From contig MEPP01000030.1 in NCBI GenBank assembly GCA_001769855.1, forward strand, positions 108,530 to 172,529: a DNA stretch of 64,000 bases, in the 5' to 3' direction. Source of the stretch: Bdellovibrionales bacterium GWA2_49_15. Lineage in GTDB: Bacteria; Bdellovibrionota; Bacteriovoracia; Bacteriovoracales; Bacteriovoracaceae. The stretch's first letter is position 1; each line of letters begins with the position of its first letter. This document shows, piece after piece, positions 35,909 through 47,100 of this stretch. The notes under the pieces were generated by a model, which saw only the letters and a list, made by a program, of their open reading frames with translations, had not been told where the DNA came from and made no database searches. The position numbers and the translations under genes are program-made.

Positions 35909-36666
35909 GGAAGACCCTTGGTGTAGTCGGTAGCGACCTGGAGGGTGATCTCATAGCAATCATGCACCCACACCAGTCCCCACGGACAGTACGAGCTGGA
36001 AGATTCAGGAACACCCATGGCCTTGTCCCAGGTGCAGGAATAGTCCCATTTTGCATTCATGACCTCGACCACCAGTGGGCCGGTATGAGGGGGAATGGTA
36101 AATGAGTGAGACGGTGAGCATCCATTGACGTCAATCTCTGCATTGTTGGTGTAATCAAAGGTGTAGGTTGAGAAGTAAGTTGCCGCACCCGGAAGTTTGA
36201 GTCCGACCTTAACTTGCAGTCTGGTGTAAGGGAGGGCCTCCATGGTGCAAACATTATTGTAGGTATCAATGGCCTTGCCGGGAGAGCTATGGGCCAGGAC
36301 CCGTACCTGAAAACGGGCATCGGTCACGAACATATTTTGCGCGGTCGGTGTCTGAAGGCGAGGATCAGTGGCGCTCGACCAGGCCACCACACCCGATGAT
36401 TTACCGTGGGCGATAATGCTGGGGAGTGTGTAATAATCAAAAGGTTGGTTGCCCGTGCCGGGGGCCGTGCAACTTGTATCCACTGTGCCACCCGAAGAAC
36501 CGGTTCCAGTTCCTGACCCTGTATCTACTGAGCCCGGTGTAAATCCCGGAGCGGGAGTCGGTGTTGCGGTGGTCGCGGCAACTTTGTTGGATGAAGTTTT
36601 ATTCATGCAACTTTGCAGTGACACGAGCATGATGAGAAACATTAATGTCAGCAAAAATATTTTCAT
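35905..36666 (-). CDS. Lipoprotein with Thr/Pro/Gly/Ser linker
   Basis: A 253-residue lipoprotein (lipobox LQSC, Cys20) with a low-complexity linker (TPTPAPGFTPG...GTGTGSSGG) and then a folded domain of about 190 residues with about eight Cys and several strand-like segments (for example QVRVLAHSSPGKAI, ATYFSTYTFDYTN). Linker plus Cys-stabilised domain is typical of surface-exposed lipoproteins. GAGG precedes the ATG. No family recognised. It converges with gshB and overlaps its stop by four bases. Confidence 0.65.
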   Translation of the reverse strand: MKIFLLTLMFLIMLVSLQSCMNKTSSNKVAATTATPTPAPGFTPGSVDTGSGTGTGSSGGTVDTSCTAPGTGNQPFDYYTLPSIIAHGKSSGVVAWSSATDPRLQTPTAQNMFVTDARFQVRVLAHSSPGKAIDTYNNVCTMEALPYTRLQVKVGLKLPGAATYFSTYTFDYTNNAEIDVNGCSPSHSFTIPPHTGPLVVEVMNAKWDYSCTWDKAMGVPESSSSYCPWGLVWVHDCYEITLQVATDYTKGLP

Positions 36667-36755
36667 AATCCGGCCTCGGTTCTTCTCCGTTTCACTCAGG
36701 CTTATCGGAAGGGCCGGCCGTAGTCTTGAGGACTGAATTGTTGTAGCATTAAGAC

Positions 36756-37358
36756 ATGGACATAATGCTGAATCAAATTACGCCACTACTTCGTGAACTT
36801 TTAACCCTTTCGCCCCAGGGAAAAACGGCCATCGAGCTTTACCTTAACGAATCAATCAAGAATGGGGCCCTTCCGGAAGATATTTTAACGCTGGAATTTA
36901 AATATCTGCGGCAACAATTGTTGACAAAATTAATGAGATTACTCAAGTCCGATAACACCCAGTTCGAGCGCGTCCTTCTCTACCTCCATTTTGGCATGCG
37001 CTTGGATTTCCAGACGCTTGAGCAGGTGCTGGAACTTTCCCATGGGGAGTTCATGGAGCTGTTATTCCATTCTTTGGAAAAATTGGGACTTGATCCCAAA
37101 CTTTTTTCCTACCGCGCACCCCATGGCCCGAATGCCAACTATCTAACCGCCCCGGCCTGGTGGCCGCTCGTGACCGCCCATGAAAATGAGGATCAGTCAC
37201 CGGAATTAGTGCGGCAAATTTTATTGAAGTTAAATATGAAAGGGCCCAAGGCCGCCGAGGTTGTGGCCTTAAGAAATTTTTTGCAGGAAAAGTATTTAAA
37301 GAAATTAACCTGGACTGAAAAACTTCACCGGGTTTTATGGCCCGATGAAGTTCGCTAG
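36756..37358 (+). CDS. Protein of unknown function
   Basis: A 200-residue soluble, mostly helical protein without signal peptide. It has helix-turn-like stretches (LEQVLELSHGEFMELLFHSL resembles a sigma-factor or HTH turn) but I cannot assign it. The start is ATG 36756 or ATG 36765; neither has a clear ribosome site. It converges with the isocitrate dehydrogenase gene two bases after its stop. Codon use is like its neighbours, so I take it as a real gene. Confidence 0.55.
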   Translation: MDIMLNQITPLLRELLTLSPQGKTAIELYLNESIKNGALPEDILTLEFKYLRQQLLTKLMRLLKSDNTQFERVLLYLHFGMRLDFQTLEQVLELSHGEFMELLFHSLEKLGLDPKLFSYRAPHGPNANYLTAPAWWPLVTAHENEDQSPELVRQILLKLNMKGPKAAEVVALRNFLQEKYLKKLTWTEKLHRVLWPDEVR

Positions 37359-37360
37359 AA

Positions 37361-38587
37361 TTAGTTAAAAAGGCGCTTTTTCATTTCGCGGTCAAGCTCA
37401 TCCAAGAACTGTTCGGTGTGGAGATATTTGGACGCTTCGACCTTGTCTCCATAAATACACAGGGCCAGGTCTTTAGTCATTTTTCCCGCCTCAACCGTAT
37501 CGACGCAAACTTTTTCCAAGGTTTCGCTGAACTTGATCAGCTCCGAATTGCCATCCAGCTTTCCACGGAAGGCCAGGCCTCGGGTCCAGGCAAAGATCGA
37601 GGCAATGGGATTGGTGGAAGTCGGTTTGCCCTGCTGGTGCATGCGGAAGTGGCGGGTCACTGTTCCGTGGGCCGCCTCAGCTTCCATGGTTTTTCCATCC
37701 GGCGTGATGAGCACGGAGGACATCAGTCCAAGGGAGCCAAAACCTTGGGCCACGGTATCGGACTGCACATCGCCGTCATAGTTTTTACAGGCCCAGACAA
37801 AGTCGCCGTTCCATTTAAGGGCCGAGGCCACCATGTCATCAATCAGGCGATGCTCATAGACAATGCCCAGACTTTGAAATCGTTTTTGGAAATCTTTTTC
37901 AAAAACTTCCTGAAAAATGTCCTTGAAGCGGCCGTCATACTTTTTCAAAATGGTGTTTTTAGTCGAGAGATAGAGCGGCCATTTTTTGGTCAGGGCCATG
38001 TTAAAGCAGGCATTGGCGAAACCGCGAATGGAGTCATCGGTGTTATACATGGCCATGGCCACGCCATCACCTTGGAAATCAAAAACTTCGTGGGTTTGTT
38101 TTTCGCCGTTCTCGGGTTGAAAGGTGATGGTGAGTTTTCCCTTTCCCTTGGTGACGAAATCGGTGGCCTTGTACTGGTCGCCGTGGGCATGACGGCCGAT
38201 GCAGATCGGCTTGGTCCAGTTGGGCACAAGGCGTGGAATATTCTTGCACACAATGGGCTCACGAAAAACGGTTCCATCCAGGATATTTCGGATGGTGCCA
38301 TTGGGGGATTTCCACATTTTTTTTAACTTGAACTCAGTCACGCGCGCTTCATCGGGGGTGATGGTGGCGCATTTGATCCCAACGTTAAACTGCTTAATGG
38401 CATTGGCGGCATCAAGGGTCACCTGGTCATTGGTCTGATCACGGTGTTCGATGCCGAGGTCGAAGTATTTAATATCGATATCGAGATAGGGGAGGATCAA
38501 CTTATCTTTGATAAAATGCCAGATAATCCGGGTCATCTCATCGCCGTCGAGTTCAACTACAGGGTTTTTGACTTTGATTTTTTTCAT
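37361..38587 (-). CDS. icd: NADP-dependent isocitrate dehydrogenase, homodimeric type II
   Basis: Converts isocitrate to 2-oxoglutarate, making NADPH. The sequence follows the eukaryote-like subfamily: [14 protein letters not shown] at the start, [20 protein letters not shown] with the isocitrate-binding Ser/Asn/Arg, [20 protein letters not shown], and [12 protein letters not shown] with NADP contacts. I start at ATG 38587 (408 residues): GAGGAG lies four bases upstream and the protein then begins MKKIKVKNP. The longer frame from 38611 overlaps the receiver gene. It is seven bases after the receiver stop, so the two are co-transcribed. A second, unrelated isocitrate dehydrogenase is at 52841. 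Confidence 0.95.
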   Translation of the reverse strand: MKKIKVKNPVVELDGDEMTRIIWHFIKDKLILPYLDIDIKYFDLGIEHRDQTNDQVTLDAANAIKQFNVGIKCATITPDEARVTEFKLKKMWKSPNGTIRNILDGTVFREPIVCKNIPRLVPNWTKPICIGRHAHGDQYKATDFVTKGKGKLTITFQPENGEKQTHEVFDFQGDGVAMAMYNTDDSIRGFANACFNMALTKKWPLYLSTKNTILKKYDGRFKDIFQEVFEKDFQKRFQSLGIVYEHRLIDDMVASALKWNGDFVWACKNYDGDVQSDTVAQGFGSLGLMSSVLITPDGKTMEAEAAHGTVTRHFRMHQQGKPTSTNPIASIFAWTRGLAFRGKLDGNSELIKFSETLEKVCVDTVEAGKMTKDLALCIYGDKVEASKYLHTEQFLDELDREMKKRLFN

Positions 38588-38594
38588 AAGCTCC

Positions 38595-38960
38595 TCATAA
38601 CAGACGTTCAATGGCCTTCAAAAGAATATTTTTATCACTGTAGTCCGGCATATAGACGTCGCATCCATTGGCCTTCACAAACTGTTCCTCATCCTCATCG
38701 GGCTGGGAGGAGATCATCACCGTTTTGACCACGGGAAAACGTGAGCGGGTTAAAGCAATCAGCTCCTGGCCCGGCATATCTTCAAAGTGATCGACCACGA
38801 TCATACAGTGAAAATTCGCCGCATTATCTTCCAGGAGAGTGAGGGCCTGCATGCCTTGTCCTGCGGAGGAAATGCTATATTTATATCGCCGCAAGACGGT
38901 GGCCAGTGCCTCCCGCCCCTGCTTGTCATGCTGAACGAGTAAAATGGATTTCAATAACAT
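38595..38960 (-). CDS. Stand-alone receiver-like protein with missing key residues
   Basis: A 121-residue CheY-like domain with no output domain. The phospho-acceptor Asp is kept (VVD57 followed by HFEDMPG), but the acidic pair near residues 11-12 is His-Asp instead of Asp-Asp, and the conserved Lys before Pro (residue 104) is Met (VYMPDY). Loss of that Lys usually uncouples phosphorylation from signalling, so this may be a pseudo-receiver or act by protein binding. It precedes icd by seven bases on the same strand, an unusual partner for a metabolic enzyme. Confidence 0.82.
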   Translation of the reverse strand: MLLKSILLVQHDKQGREALATVLRRYKYSISSAGQGMQALTLLEDNAANFHCMIVVDHFEDMPGQELIALTRSRFPVVKTVMISSQPDEDEEQFVKANGCDVYMPDYSDKNILLKAIERLL

Positions 38961-39101
38961 AAAAAACGCTTTCCCGTGCCATTGACCTTAAAGGAGAACG
39001 GGCGAATTTTGAAGTTTTTTCTCCTTTTTCGCTCCGCGCTCGTGATTACTCGATAAAATAGCTTCAGTGCTCCCGTGCTACAATAAATCAACGAGTGGTC
39101 A

Positions 39102-39689
39102 ATGGCGCAGTTAAGAATTCTAAAAAGTAAGGACTATACCCGGCTGCCCTGGAAAAATGGCTTAGGGTACACCGAGCAGATTGTCATCCATCCTGGAGAA
39201 AGCGATTTCGCCTCAGGTGACTTTCTATGGCGGCTGAGCACGGCTCCTGTCAATTCCCCCGGACCGTTTTCTCTCTTTCCCGAGCATGAGCGTTTCTTGA
39301 CCATCATTCAGGGAAGTGGCATCGAGCTGAGTCACGGCCAAAAAAAAATTTCTCTACCGGCCTTCACACCCTACCAATTTTCAGGGGCGCTGGAGACAAG
39401 CTGCGAATTACCTTTTGGGCCGGTGGTTGACCTGAATTTCTTTTGGCGCCCGGAAAAATCATCCGTTCATTTTGAGATCGTGAACTTTCAAAAAGGGGAA
39501 GAGTTTCTTTGGGCCCCCGAGGGGCTTACCAATTTTCTGTTCTTGGCCGAGGGGCGGGTCCAGGCCGGGGAACATTCGCTGGAGTGCTTTGATACTTTGT
39601 ATGCACAGGGTGAAACCGGTCTACTGCTTCAATCCCTCTCGCCCAGGTCGCGGGGGATTTCCATCGGCTTAAAAGGAGTCGACGAATGA
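39102..39689 (+). CDS. HutD/Ves-family cupin protein
   Basis: A 195-residue HutD-family protein: it opens LRILKSKDYTRLPWKNGLGYTEQI (family pattern PWKNGxGxTxE), then FLWRLSTAPVNSPGPFSLFPEHERFLTII. The double cupin fold is implied. HutD regulates histidine use in pseudomonads, but many relatives have no known role and no hut genes are seen here. Its stop overlaps the start of the next gene (ATGA), so the pair is translationally coupled. Confidence 0.85.
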   Translation: MAQLRILKSKDYTRLPWKNGLGYTEQIVIHPGESDFASGDFLWRLSTAPVNSPGPFSLFPEHERFLTIIQGSGIELSHGQKKISLPAFTPYQFSGALETSCELPFGPVVDLNFFWRPEKSSVHFEIVNFQKGEEFLWAPEGLTNFLFLAEGRVQAGEHSLECFDTLYAQGETGLLLQSLSPRSRGISIGLKGVDE

Positions 39690-40489
39690 GCTTCAAAATC
39701 CATCATTTAAATTGTGCCTCCATGTGTCCATGGTCTGGAAAGTTGGCGCCCAACGTTTTTCCCTCTCAGGTGATCTGCCATTGTCTCCTGGTGGAGAGTG
39801 ATAAGTCGCTGGTGTTAGTTGACACGGGCCTGGGAGTTTTGGACCACGAAAATCCCGGACGCCTGGGCGTGATGGGACATTTCCTGGGTCTCAAACAAAA
39901 TCCCGCCCAGGCCGCCATCGCCCAAATTCGCGCCCTGGGATTTTCTCCCGAAGACGTCCGCCATATCATTCCCAGTCATCTCGACCTCGATCACGCCGGC
40001 GGTATCGTGGATTTTCCCTGGGCCACCGTGCATCTGCTTCGCGCCGAACATCACGCCGCCTTAGTCAGTCGCAAATTCATGCACACCCAGCGCTATCGGC
40101 AATGTCAGTGGTCCCCTGACACCAAGTGGAAGGTCTACAAACAGCATGAAGGTGAGCCATGGTTTGGCTTTGAAACAGTTCAGGCCCTGGTCGGTCTGCC
40201 GCCGGAAATTCTCATCCTTCCGCTTCCCGGGCACACCAGCGGCCATGTGGGAGTGGCGATCCAAAACGGCGCTAAATGGGTACTTCATGCGGGCGATTCT
40301 TACTATGATCAAAACGAAGTGCAAGGCGATGGCCCGGTCATCGTGGGCTGGAAAATATTTCAGCGGATCGTCCACGAAGATCATGAACTGGCCATGAAGA
40401 ACCAAAAGAGGCTGCGCAAGCTCATGCGGGAGCACGCCGCCGAAGTTGAGATTTTTTGTTCCCATGATCCCAAGACGTGTCACTGCTAA
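39686..40489 (+). CDS. Metallo-beta-lactamase-fold hydrolase
   Basis: A 267-residue protein with the fold's motifs: VLVDTGLGVLD, then SHLDLDHAGGIVDFP (zinc site; the second His of the classic HxHxDH is Asp), LPLPGHTSGHVGV and HAGDSYYDQNEV, and a late SHDPKTCHC. This variant pattern is seen in lactonase-like members. The last residues contain two Cys. It overlaps the HutD-like gene by four bases. The substrate is unknown. Confidence 0.85.
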   Translation: MSFKIHHLNCASMCPWSGKLAPNVFPSQVICHCLLVESDKSLVLVDTGLGVLDHENPGRLGVMGHFLGLKQNPAQAAIAQIRALGFSPEDVRHIIPSHLDLDHAGGIVDFPWATVHLLRAEHHAALVSRKFMHTQRYRQCQWSPDTKWKVYKQHEGEPWFGFETVQALVGLPPEILILPLPGHTSGHVGVAIQNGAKWVLHAGDSYYDQNEVQGDGPVIVGWKIFQRIVHEDHELAMKNQKRLRKLMREHAAEVEIFCSHDPKTCHC

Positions 40490-40804
40490 GTGAAAAATTC
40501 ATCTGCCAAAATAAATTGCCATGATCGTACATGCATTCATTTCATGGTCGACTCTCAACTCAGCAAATTCAAAGGACTATTCTGAGGAGAAGCTGCAGCA
40601 GTCCGATCAAATCGATGTCATGCTAATTTTTTAAAATTCCGTTTCGCTAAGCCCTTATAATTCTTGTTATTCGTATGGGGATATAAATATTCCCCAAAAT
40701 TAAACCGAAATGGTCAGATAATTGCCGAATGCCAAAAACAAAACCTTGCAACTGATTAGTTAAATTTGCGTATTTGCTTTTAAGGAAAAGAGGAGTTTAA
40801 AAAA
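40490..40804. other. AT-rich upstream region of the Rhs locus
   Basis: A 315-base gap with no open frame of note. It holds an imperfect palindrome TGGGGA-(9)-TCCCCA at 40676-40696 that might be an operator, and a GAGGAG ribosome site for the next gene. Composition changes to AT-rich here. Confidence 0.4.
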
Positions 40805-41128
40805 ATGAATCTCCACATTGAGTGTCATAAGGTGTTTTTATACCTCACGTTGGTTCTTCTCTTTTCTGCTTGTAATAGCGGAGGCGGTGGTGGAGGTGGA
40901 AACAGTTCTGACACTCAGAGCGCCAGCGTCTCTTCATCCGCGATTCAAACCAATAATGTGCAAGTACAAGTGCAAAGCAATATCGTTGAGGTCAATCAAG
41001 CGATCACTGCTGATACTTCCCAAGCGGCGCAACCAGTTCCCCCCGAAGAGTTATCTGCCGTTTCTGGTGAACTCACCTTAACCGAGGATGAGTTGGCGGC
41101 ACTCTCATCCATGCAAGTGAGGGAATAG
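40805..41128 (+). CDS. Small lipoprotein before the Rhs protein
   Basis: A 107-residue lipoprotein (lipobox LFSAC, Cys23) followed directly by a run of seven Gly in NSGGGGGGGNSSD and a Ser/Thr/Gln/Val-rich, disordered-looking body (VQVQVQSNIVEVNQ). It is one base from the Rhs ATG, so the two are surely co-transcribed. Such a small anchored protein could be a partner for export or surface display of the Rhs protein; that is inference from position. Confidence 0.65.
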   Translation: MNLHIECHKVFLYLTLVLLFSACNSGGGGGGGNSSDTQSASVSSSAIQTNNVQVQVQSNIVEVNQAITADTSQAAQPVPPEELSAVSGELTLTEDELAALSSMQVRE

Positions 41129-41129
41129 A

Positions 41130-44100
41130 ATGAAAAAAACAATACTCCCCCTGCTTCTCGCTCTTTCCATGCCCTTTGGCGAAGTTTTTCCTAACAGTGG
41201 TACACATGTTGAAGGCCCCCGAAAGGGATTTCATATTGAACCAAAGCTGCCCACACCTAAAGTGTCTGGGGAGACAGCGGTTCTTGAAGGAAAGTTTTGT
41301 GTCTGGCATGTAGTGGGGAGTATCAACAAAAATCCCAAATGCCGAAAAGTGAAAGATAATGAATTTGAAACGCATGCCTATTGGCCTGATCCCTTTAGTG
41401 AAGTGGCAATTGACATTGATAAAAAAGCAGGCGGTCGCGAGTTTCATTATCGTTTTACAACGTCCCAAATTAGCGCAAGCGACGTCAATATACTCACTCT
41501 TTTGATTGAATCAAAGGGGCGTCATCACAGCAATGTCATGCATCTCTTGCACTTTAAGGCGCGTCTTGATCGAAGAATTGTTCATTATGAACAACACAAA
41601 GACAAGATGATTAGACGCGGGGAAAACCAGGAAGTCATCGCCAAATTTAGCGAGTTTATTGCCAAGCTCACAAGTGTGAGATTCAAAGTTCAAAGCGCTC
41701 TGGATTCCAGACCTGAGGTGCTTGGACGCTTGGAGATGCCTATCCAGGTCGATAACAATATCGCCGCTCCTTTTATCAGCTCGACCATTTTTGATGGATA
41801 CAGACTCTCTCTTGATGCTCGGGCCGGGTCATTAATTGAAGGCGACCGTGCCAACACCACGGCATCCATTTATGATATGTCTTTTAAAGATGTGAAAATG
41901 CCGGCCTTTGCCGAAGAAGATTCCGAAGATGATGATGACCAAATTGACGATAGCAAAAAATTTTATTATCAAGTTCTCTTAGATAATAATGTCCTCTTTG
42001 AAAGCATTCCCGCTCTCTTTCCCTTTAATTCAACCGTGTCACATAACTTTTCAACCCAGGCCCTTTCTCCCGATAATTTTCCAAGTTTGGGTTTGAAATT
42101 TATTAAGTATGAAGAAAAAGACGATGGCACAATCAAAACAACGCTGTGGGGACGTCTTGATCAAGAACTCTTTGTGTCCAATGACAATGTCGCCCCTGAA
42201 TGGATTGAACCAATTCTGCCTGATCCCACGATTCGCTATGCTCAGAATTTCCCTCCCATCGATGCCACTGCAAGAGATAGTTTTGGTAAAATCAACCCTG
42301 ATTCGATCAATCTCATATTGAATGCAAATCTGATCGATGGCACTCAAACGACAACGACTTTGAATAATATAAACAAAGTAAGCGAAGATAGTGGACGCAG
42401 CTTTAGGATTTTTGGCGACTTGGCGACGCTACCAGAAGGTGAATATTCCCTTTTGTTTTCAGCGCATGACCTCGCCATGAACGCTGCGGGGCCTGTGGAT
42501 TTATCTCGTATTATTCGCGTGGATCGTACAGGCCCAAATATAACCCTGGCACACTCCAGTGGAACACTCACCAATAATCCTAACTTGGATTTGCACGTTA
42601 CTGTTCTTGATCATTCGCCAAAGATGACAACAATGTTTCATCAAGATCAGCAGCGTTTGCAAAGTGCCGAAAGTCTCTTTAACCCGTCCTTTCTATTAAT
42701 TGAAGGCCTCAATTTCATACGCGCCGAAAGTATTGATGCTGCCTCGAACGTTGCTGTCCCTCAAACCGTGGTAATCGAACTCGATACCATAGCGCCACAA
42801 ATTTTAAATTTAACGCCGGCCAATGGGGCCATCATAAATACTCTGGCCTTCACAGTGTCTGGAACGTCCAACGAAAAATTGTCTCAAGTGTTGGTCAATA
42901 ATGCTCTAGCGACGCTCTCCGCAGATAAAAAGTCTTTTAGTGTCTCAATATCTGCAACGACTGAGGGAACATTTTCTTACAGTATCGCGGCGACAGACCT
43001 CGCCAACAATACAACAAATATCTCACGCTCTGTAGATATTCGTTTGAATGTCTTATATCGCGATTTAATTGCCATTATTCCTGATGAGGAAACGGGCGGG
43101 CTTTTAATCGTTGGAACAGTGGGAGCAGCAAAAGCTGGGGTGACAGTAAATGCGACTGCCAGCATCTTTAATAAAACTTCTGTTGTTGCTAAAAGCGACG
43201 GATCATTTGAGGCAAGGCTTGCGGTATTTTCTTCCGTCACTCTATCTGCAACTGACCCTCAGACCAATAGGACTGACACCTTTGTTCTAACTTATGTCGT
43301 TGATACCACCTTGGCGGGCGTTGTAAAAGATGTGAGTACTACGCCTCTGCCAGGTGTACGAGTCACCATCTCAGAGACCGGTCAAAGTGCTGTAACGGAT
43401 GCAGCCGGGGCCTTCAGAATTTCCAATCCTGCCACTGGAGATAAACTACTTATCTTCGATGGCACCGTTGTCCCCCTCTCCGTTTCAGGGCCCAATAAGA
43501 AATACGCAAAAATGGCCATCTCGGTCAGTATTGGTCAGGCCCAGTCCAATATATTAAGCAGACCGATTTTTATGGCCCCTCTATATTTTGATGGGAGCGA
43601 GACACATCTGACTTCTGGTCAAAGTGTCGAAGTTACTAGCCCACATGCACCTGGGGTGACACTAAAGATTCCAGCAGGGGTTACAACATTTCCAAATGGA
43701 GGAACATCGGGTGATATAAACATGGTGGAAATTCCGTCGTCCTCTGCCTCGGTAGAGCCACTGGAAATTGCCGTCCCAAATACAGTCATCGCTCTTGAAC
43801 CGTCGGGTACAAGATTTTCACAACCTATTGAGGTAACAGTTCCGAACGTCAATGAGTTTCCAGAAGGAATGCAAGTCGTCATTATGAGCCGCGACAGTGT
43901 GAAAGGTATCTGGGAAGTCGGAGGTTTTGCCAGAGTCAGTGTGGGTGGTCAGGAGATCACTACCGAACCAGGTCAAGGACTCCTACATTTTTCGGAGATT
44001 TATGCATCTGCCCTCGGGCCAACCTTTAAACCTCTGGGCAACGATGACAATCCTGCCTTACAAAAATCACTTGGGATTAACCAGGTATCGGTTGCCACGC

Positions 44101-47100
44101 CAAGCTATAAGATGATGGGACAAGATATTGCGGCTATGCTGCTTTACCAATCAAATTGGGCGAATCCTTTTTACTTGGCCACAGCTCTTTTAGATGTTCC
44201 CAAGCAAGAATTTGAATTCGGCGGCAGTGTTTCCGTTCGCAGTCTCTTGGGTAAAGGGTCTGCTTCTTTGGTTGGAAAAGCATGGATAGAACCAGAATAT
44301 GTGGATGTTCAGTTCCTCACTGGCAGTATCAACACAGGCAAAATTCGTTACTCAGGAGTACCAAACAAATCACTGATGACATATGCCTATGATCTATCAT
44401 CATTCCCATCTGGCATTTATCCCTATTCATCCAAGCTTGAAATGAAACTGCGCGAGATGATTATGGGGACAAGAACATACCATGTGAAAAAACTCTTTAA
44501 GGGAGCACGTTCTTGGCAGGAACATTTTAAAGAATCGAGAATTATCGAAGAGATTTTCCCAAGAGATGCGACAGGTAATATTTATGTGCAAAATAAAAGA
44601 AATTCTGAAGCTGGGGCCGGTTGGAAAGTTGCAGGTCCAGGTAAAATCATCAATCCTTTGGAGCCAAAACTGATGATTGAAGGTGGCGATGGCCAACTGT
44701 CCACCTATAGTTTAAATGACACTATTGAGACAATATATCAGGCAAGCAATTTAAGATCAGCAAATTTTGGTTCATGGCCAGTGGTTCAAATGACTAAAAT
44801 AGACGAGATCATTGTTCGCGATTTTTCATCTAATTCCAATATCATACAAAGATCTTATTCCGCATATTCTGCTTTCTTTGAATCATTACTATATGGAGGC
44901 TATGGTTATGTACCGGACGGACAAGAAGGTTGGGTCTGGAATGCAGAATGTGCTCGTAATCGGTATCAAAAAACAATTGCTCGCTCAATAAATGATCTGA
45001 TATTTTCAGACGGATTTTATTATTTCGTAGATTCTAATGGCCATTTACAAAAAAATAATCAAAATGGTGATGCGGTTCAAACATTTGGAAAATTTAACTC
45101 AGCCCCTTCTGCCGTCATCTTTTATACATCTTCACAAACAAGGGATTGCACTTCTTCAAGCATCTTTTCTAATACATGGTGTCCTGATGTTACTTATTGC
45201 AATGGTCAGTTTGGTCAAAACTGTCTTTCCAATTATTTTGCAGGAACACAATCATTTCAAAGTGGGTATGACGATTCTGTAAGTTCAGCGGCAGATATAT
45301 GCGGGTCACCATCTTCCGGTGGAAGCTACCCTCAGGTTGATTATCAGGAAGGATCAAACCCCTTCTTTAACAATCCAGTGAGCATGATCATCAACTCCCA
45401 AGGAAAAATCGTTATAGCTGATTCCGGTAATAACCGAGTTAGAATTTTCGATCCAAACACTAATTCAACTTCATTATTCGCTGGCAATGGACAGACCTAT
45501 GATAATGGGGATGGTGGCATGGCCACAAGTGCCAGTATTTTCCATCCACTGGCACTTGCCACTGATATGCAAGGAAATCTCTATATTGCGACTGAAAGAG
45601 GTTTGATTAGAAAAGTAGATGCCACAGGTAGAATCTCGACCTTCGCAGGTAAAACGGCTTCGCAAGGTGGGGTGTTGGCACTCACCACCACGGCCAGCGA
45701 TGTACTTCTTGATCAACCGCGAGGGCTGGTTATCGACGATGATAATGGATTTTTATATGTTGCCGATACTGGAAATCATCGCATTATTCGAATTGATTTT
45801 TTAACCATGACAGCTACTCAAGTTGCAGGCAATGGAACTTGTATCTCTGGCCCAAATATTGGAGATGGTAGAGCGGCGCTGGATGCAACTCTTTGCACTC
45901 CAAAATCCGTAGGGCTCGATTCTGATAAAAATTTAATCGTCTTCGATTCTGGCCATGGAAAAATAAGACGGATTATTTTTGATGCCACAACAGGTTCGCC
46001 TTTGAATTTCCTCTCATCCATTAAAGACAACAGCACTATGAAAAAGGAGCTAAACGGTACCTTCACAAGAAATTACAGAAATGGAGATGTTGTCACCTAC
46101 GATTCCACTGGGAAGCAGACCCTTTATCGAAATCGTGCAGGGTTTGAAGTCAAGTTTGAGTACAATGCAAACGGACTTTTGGAGGCACAAGTCGATCCTG
46201 TTGGCGGTCGCATACGCTATGAATACTTAGGAGGGAAGCTGACTCGAATTATTGACCCTGTGGGACGAGCGACTTTACTGTCCTACTCTGGAGATTTTCT
46301 AACACAGATTAGCTTCCCAGATGGCACTGACAAGGAGTTCTCCTATCAAGATGACGGTCTCATAACAAACGAGAAAGATCAGAGAAATTTTTCAACGACC
46401 TATGGTTATAATCAATGGAAGGAATTGATAACAATTACGAGACCGGACGGTAGTGAAATTTCCACCGAGACCTTAAAATCAAAGGCCGTTGGAAACGAGT
46501 TTACCGACGGTGAGATGGGTTCATTAGTATCACTGGGTAATCCGGAAATTGCAGATTTGGTCACAAATGCCCGTGGTTTTACAACCTCGCTCAACCAGGA
46601 TGAATCTGGCTTCGTTTCCTCTATTACGGATGCCAGTGGTCAAACAACCACTATTGAAAGGGATTTAGATGGCCGACCGCTTAAAATAATAAGGCCTGAT
46701 AATACTTTTGCCACATTCACTTACAATCCTGACACTGGTGATTTATTGACTCGGCATGATTCTGCAACTGGGGCATCAATTTCCTTTACCTACAATTCTT
46801 TTGGTCAGGTCACAGAGCAGACAAACGCTTCAGGCCTTGTGGTGAACTCTATCTACAATGGCACAACGGGACTACTCACTTCGTCCTCAAACTCGGCGGG
46901 CCAGTCAAGCGCCATTACTTATTATGCTCTAGGCCTAATCAAAGATCAGACAAATTCGTTAAATCAGAAAATTGCCTATGAATATTTTCCAAACGGCAAT
47001 GTGTCTGCACAAATTGCTCCTGATAACAGTAGAGTCGATTTTGAGCGAGACCCTGCTGGCAATGTCAAAACGATTATCGATGCCAAATCGATTACCAATC

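Noticed and set aside
37418..38326. 302-codon frame antisense to isocitrate dehydrogenase
   Set aside because: A shadow frame opposite a clearly coding gene with all family motifs; no ribosome site or family pattern.
40676..40696. TGGGGA-(9)-TCCCCA palindrome before the Rhs locus
   Set aside because: A six-base arm with a nine-base loop can arise by chance; no second site or regulator to support an operator.
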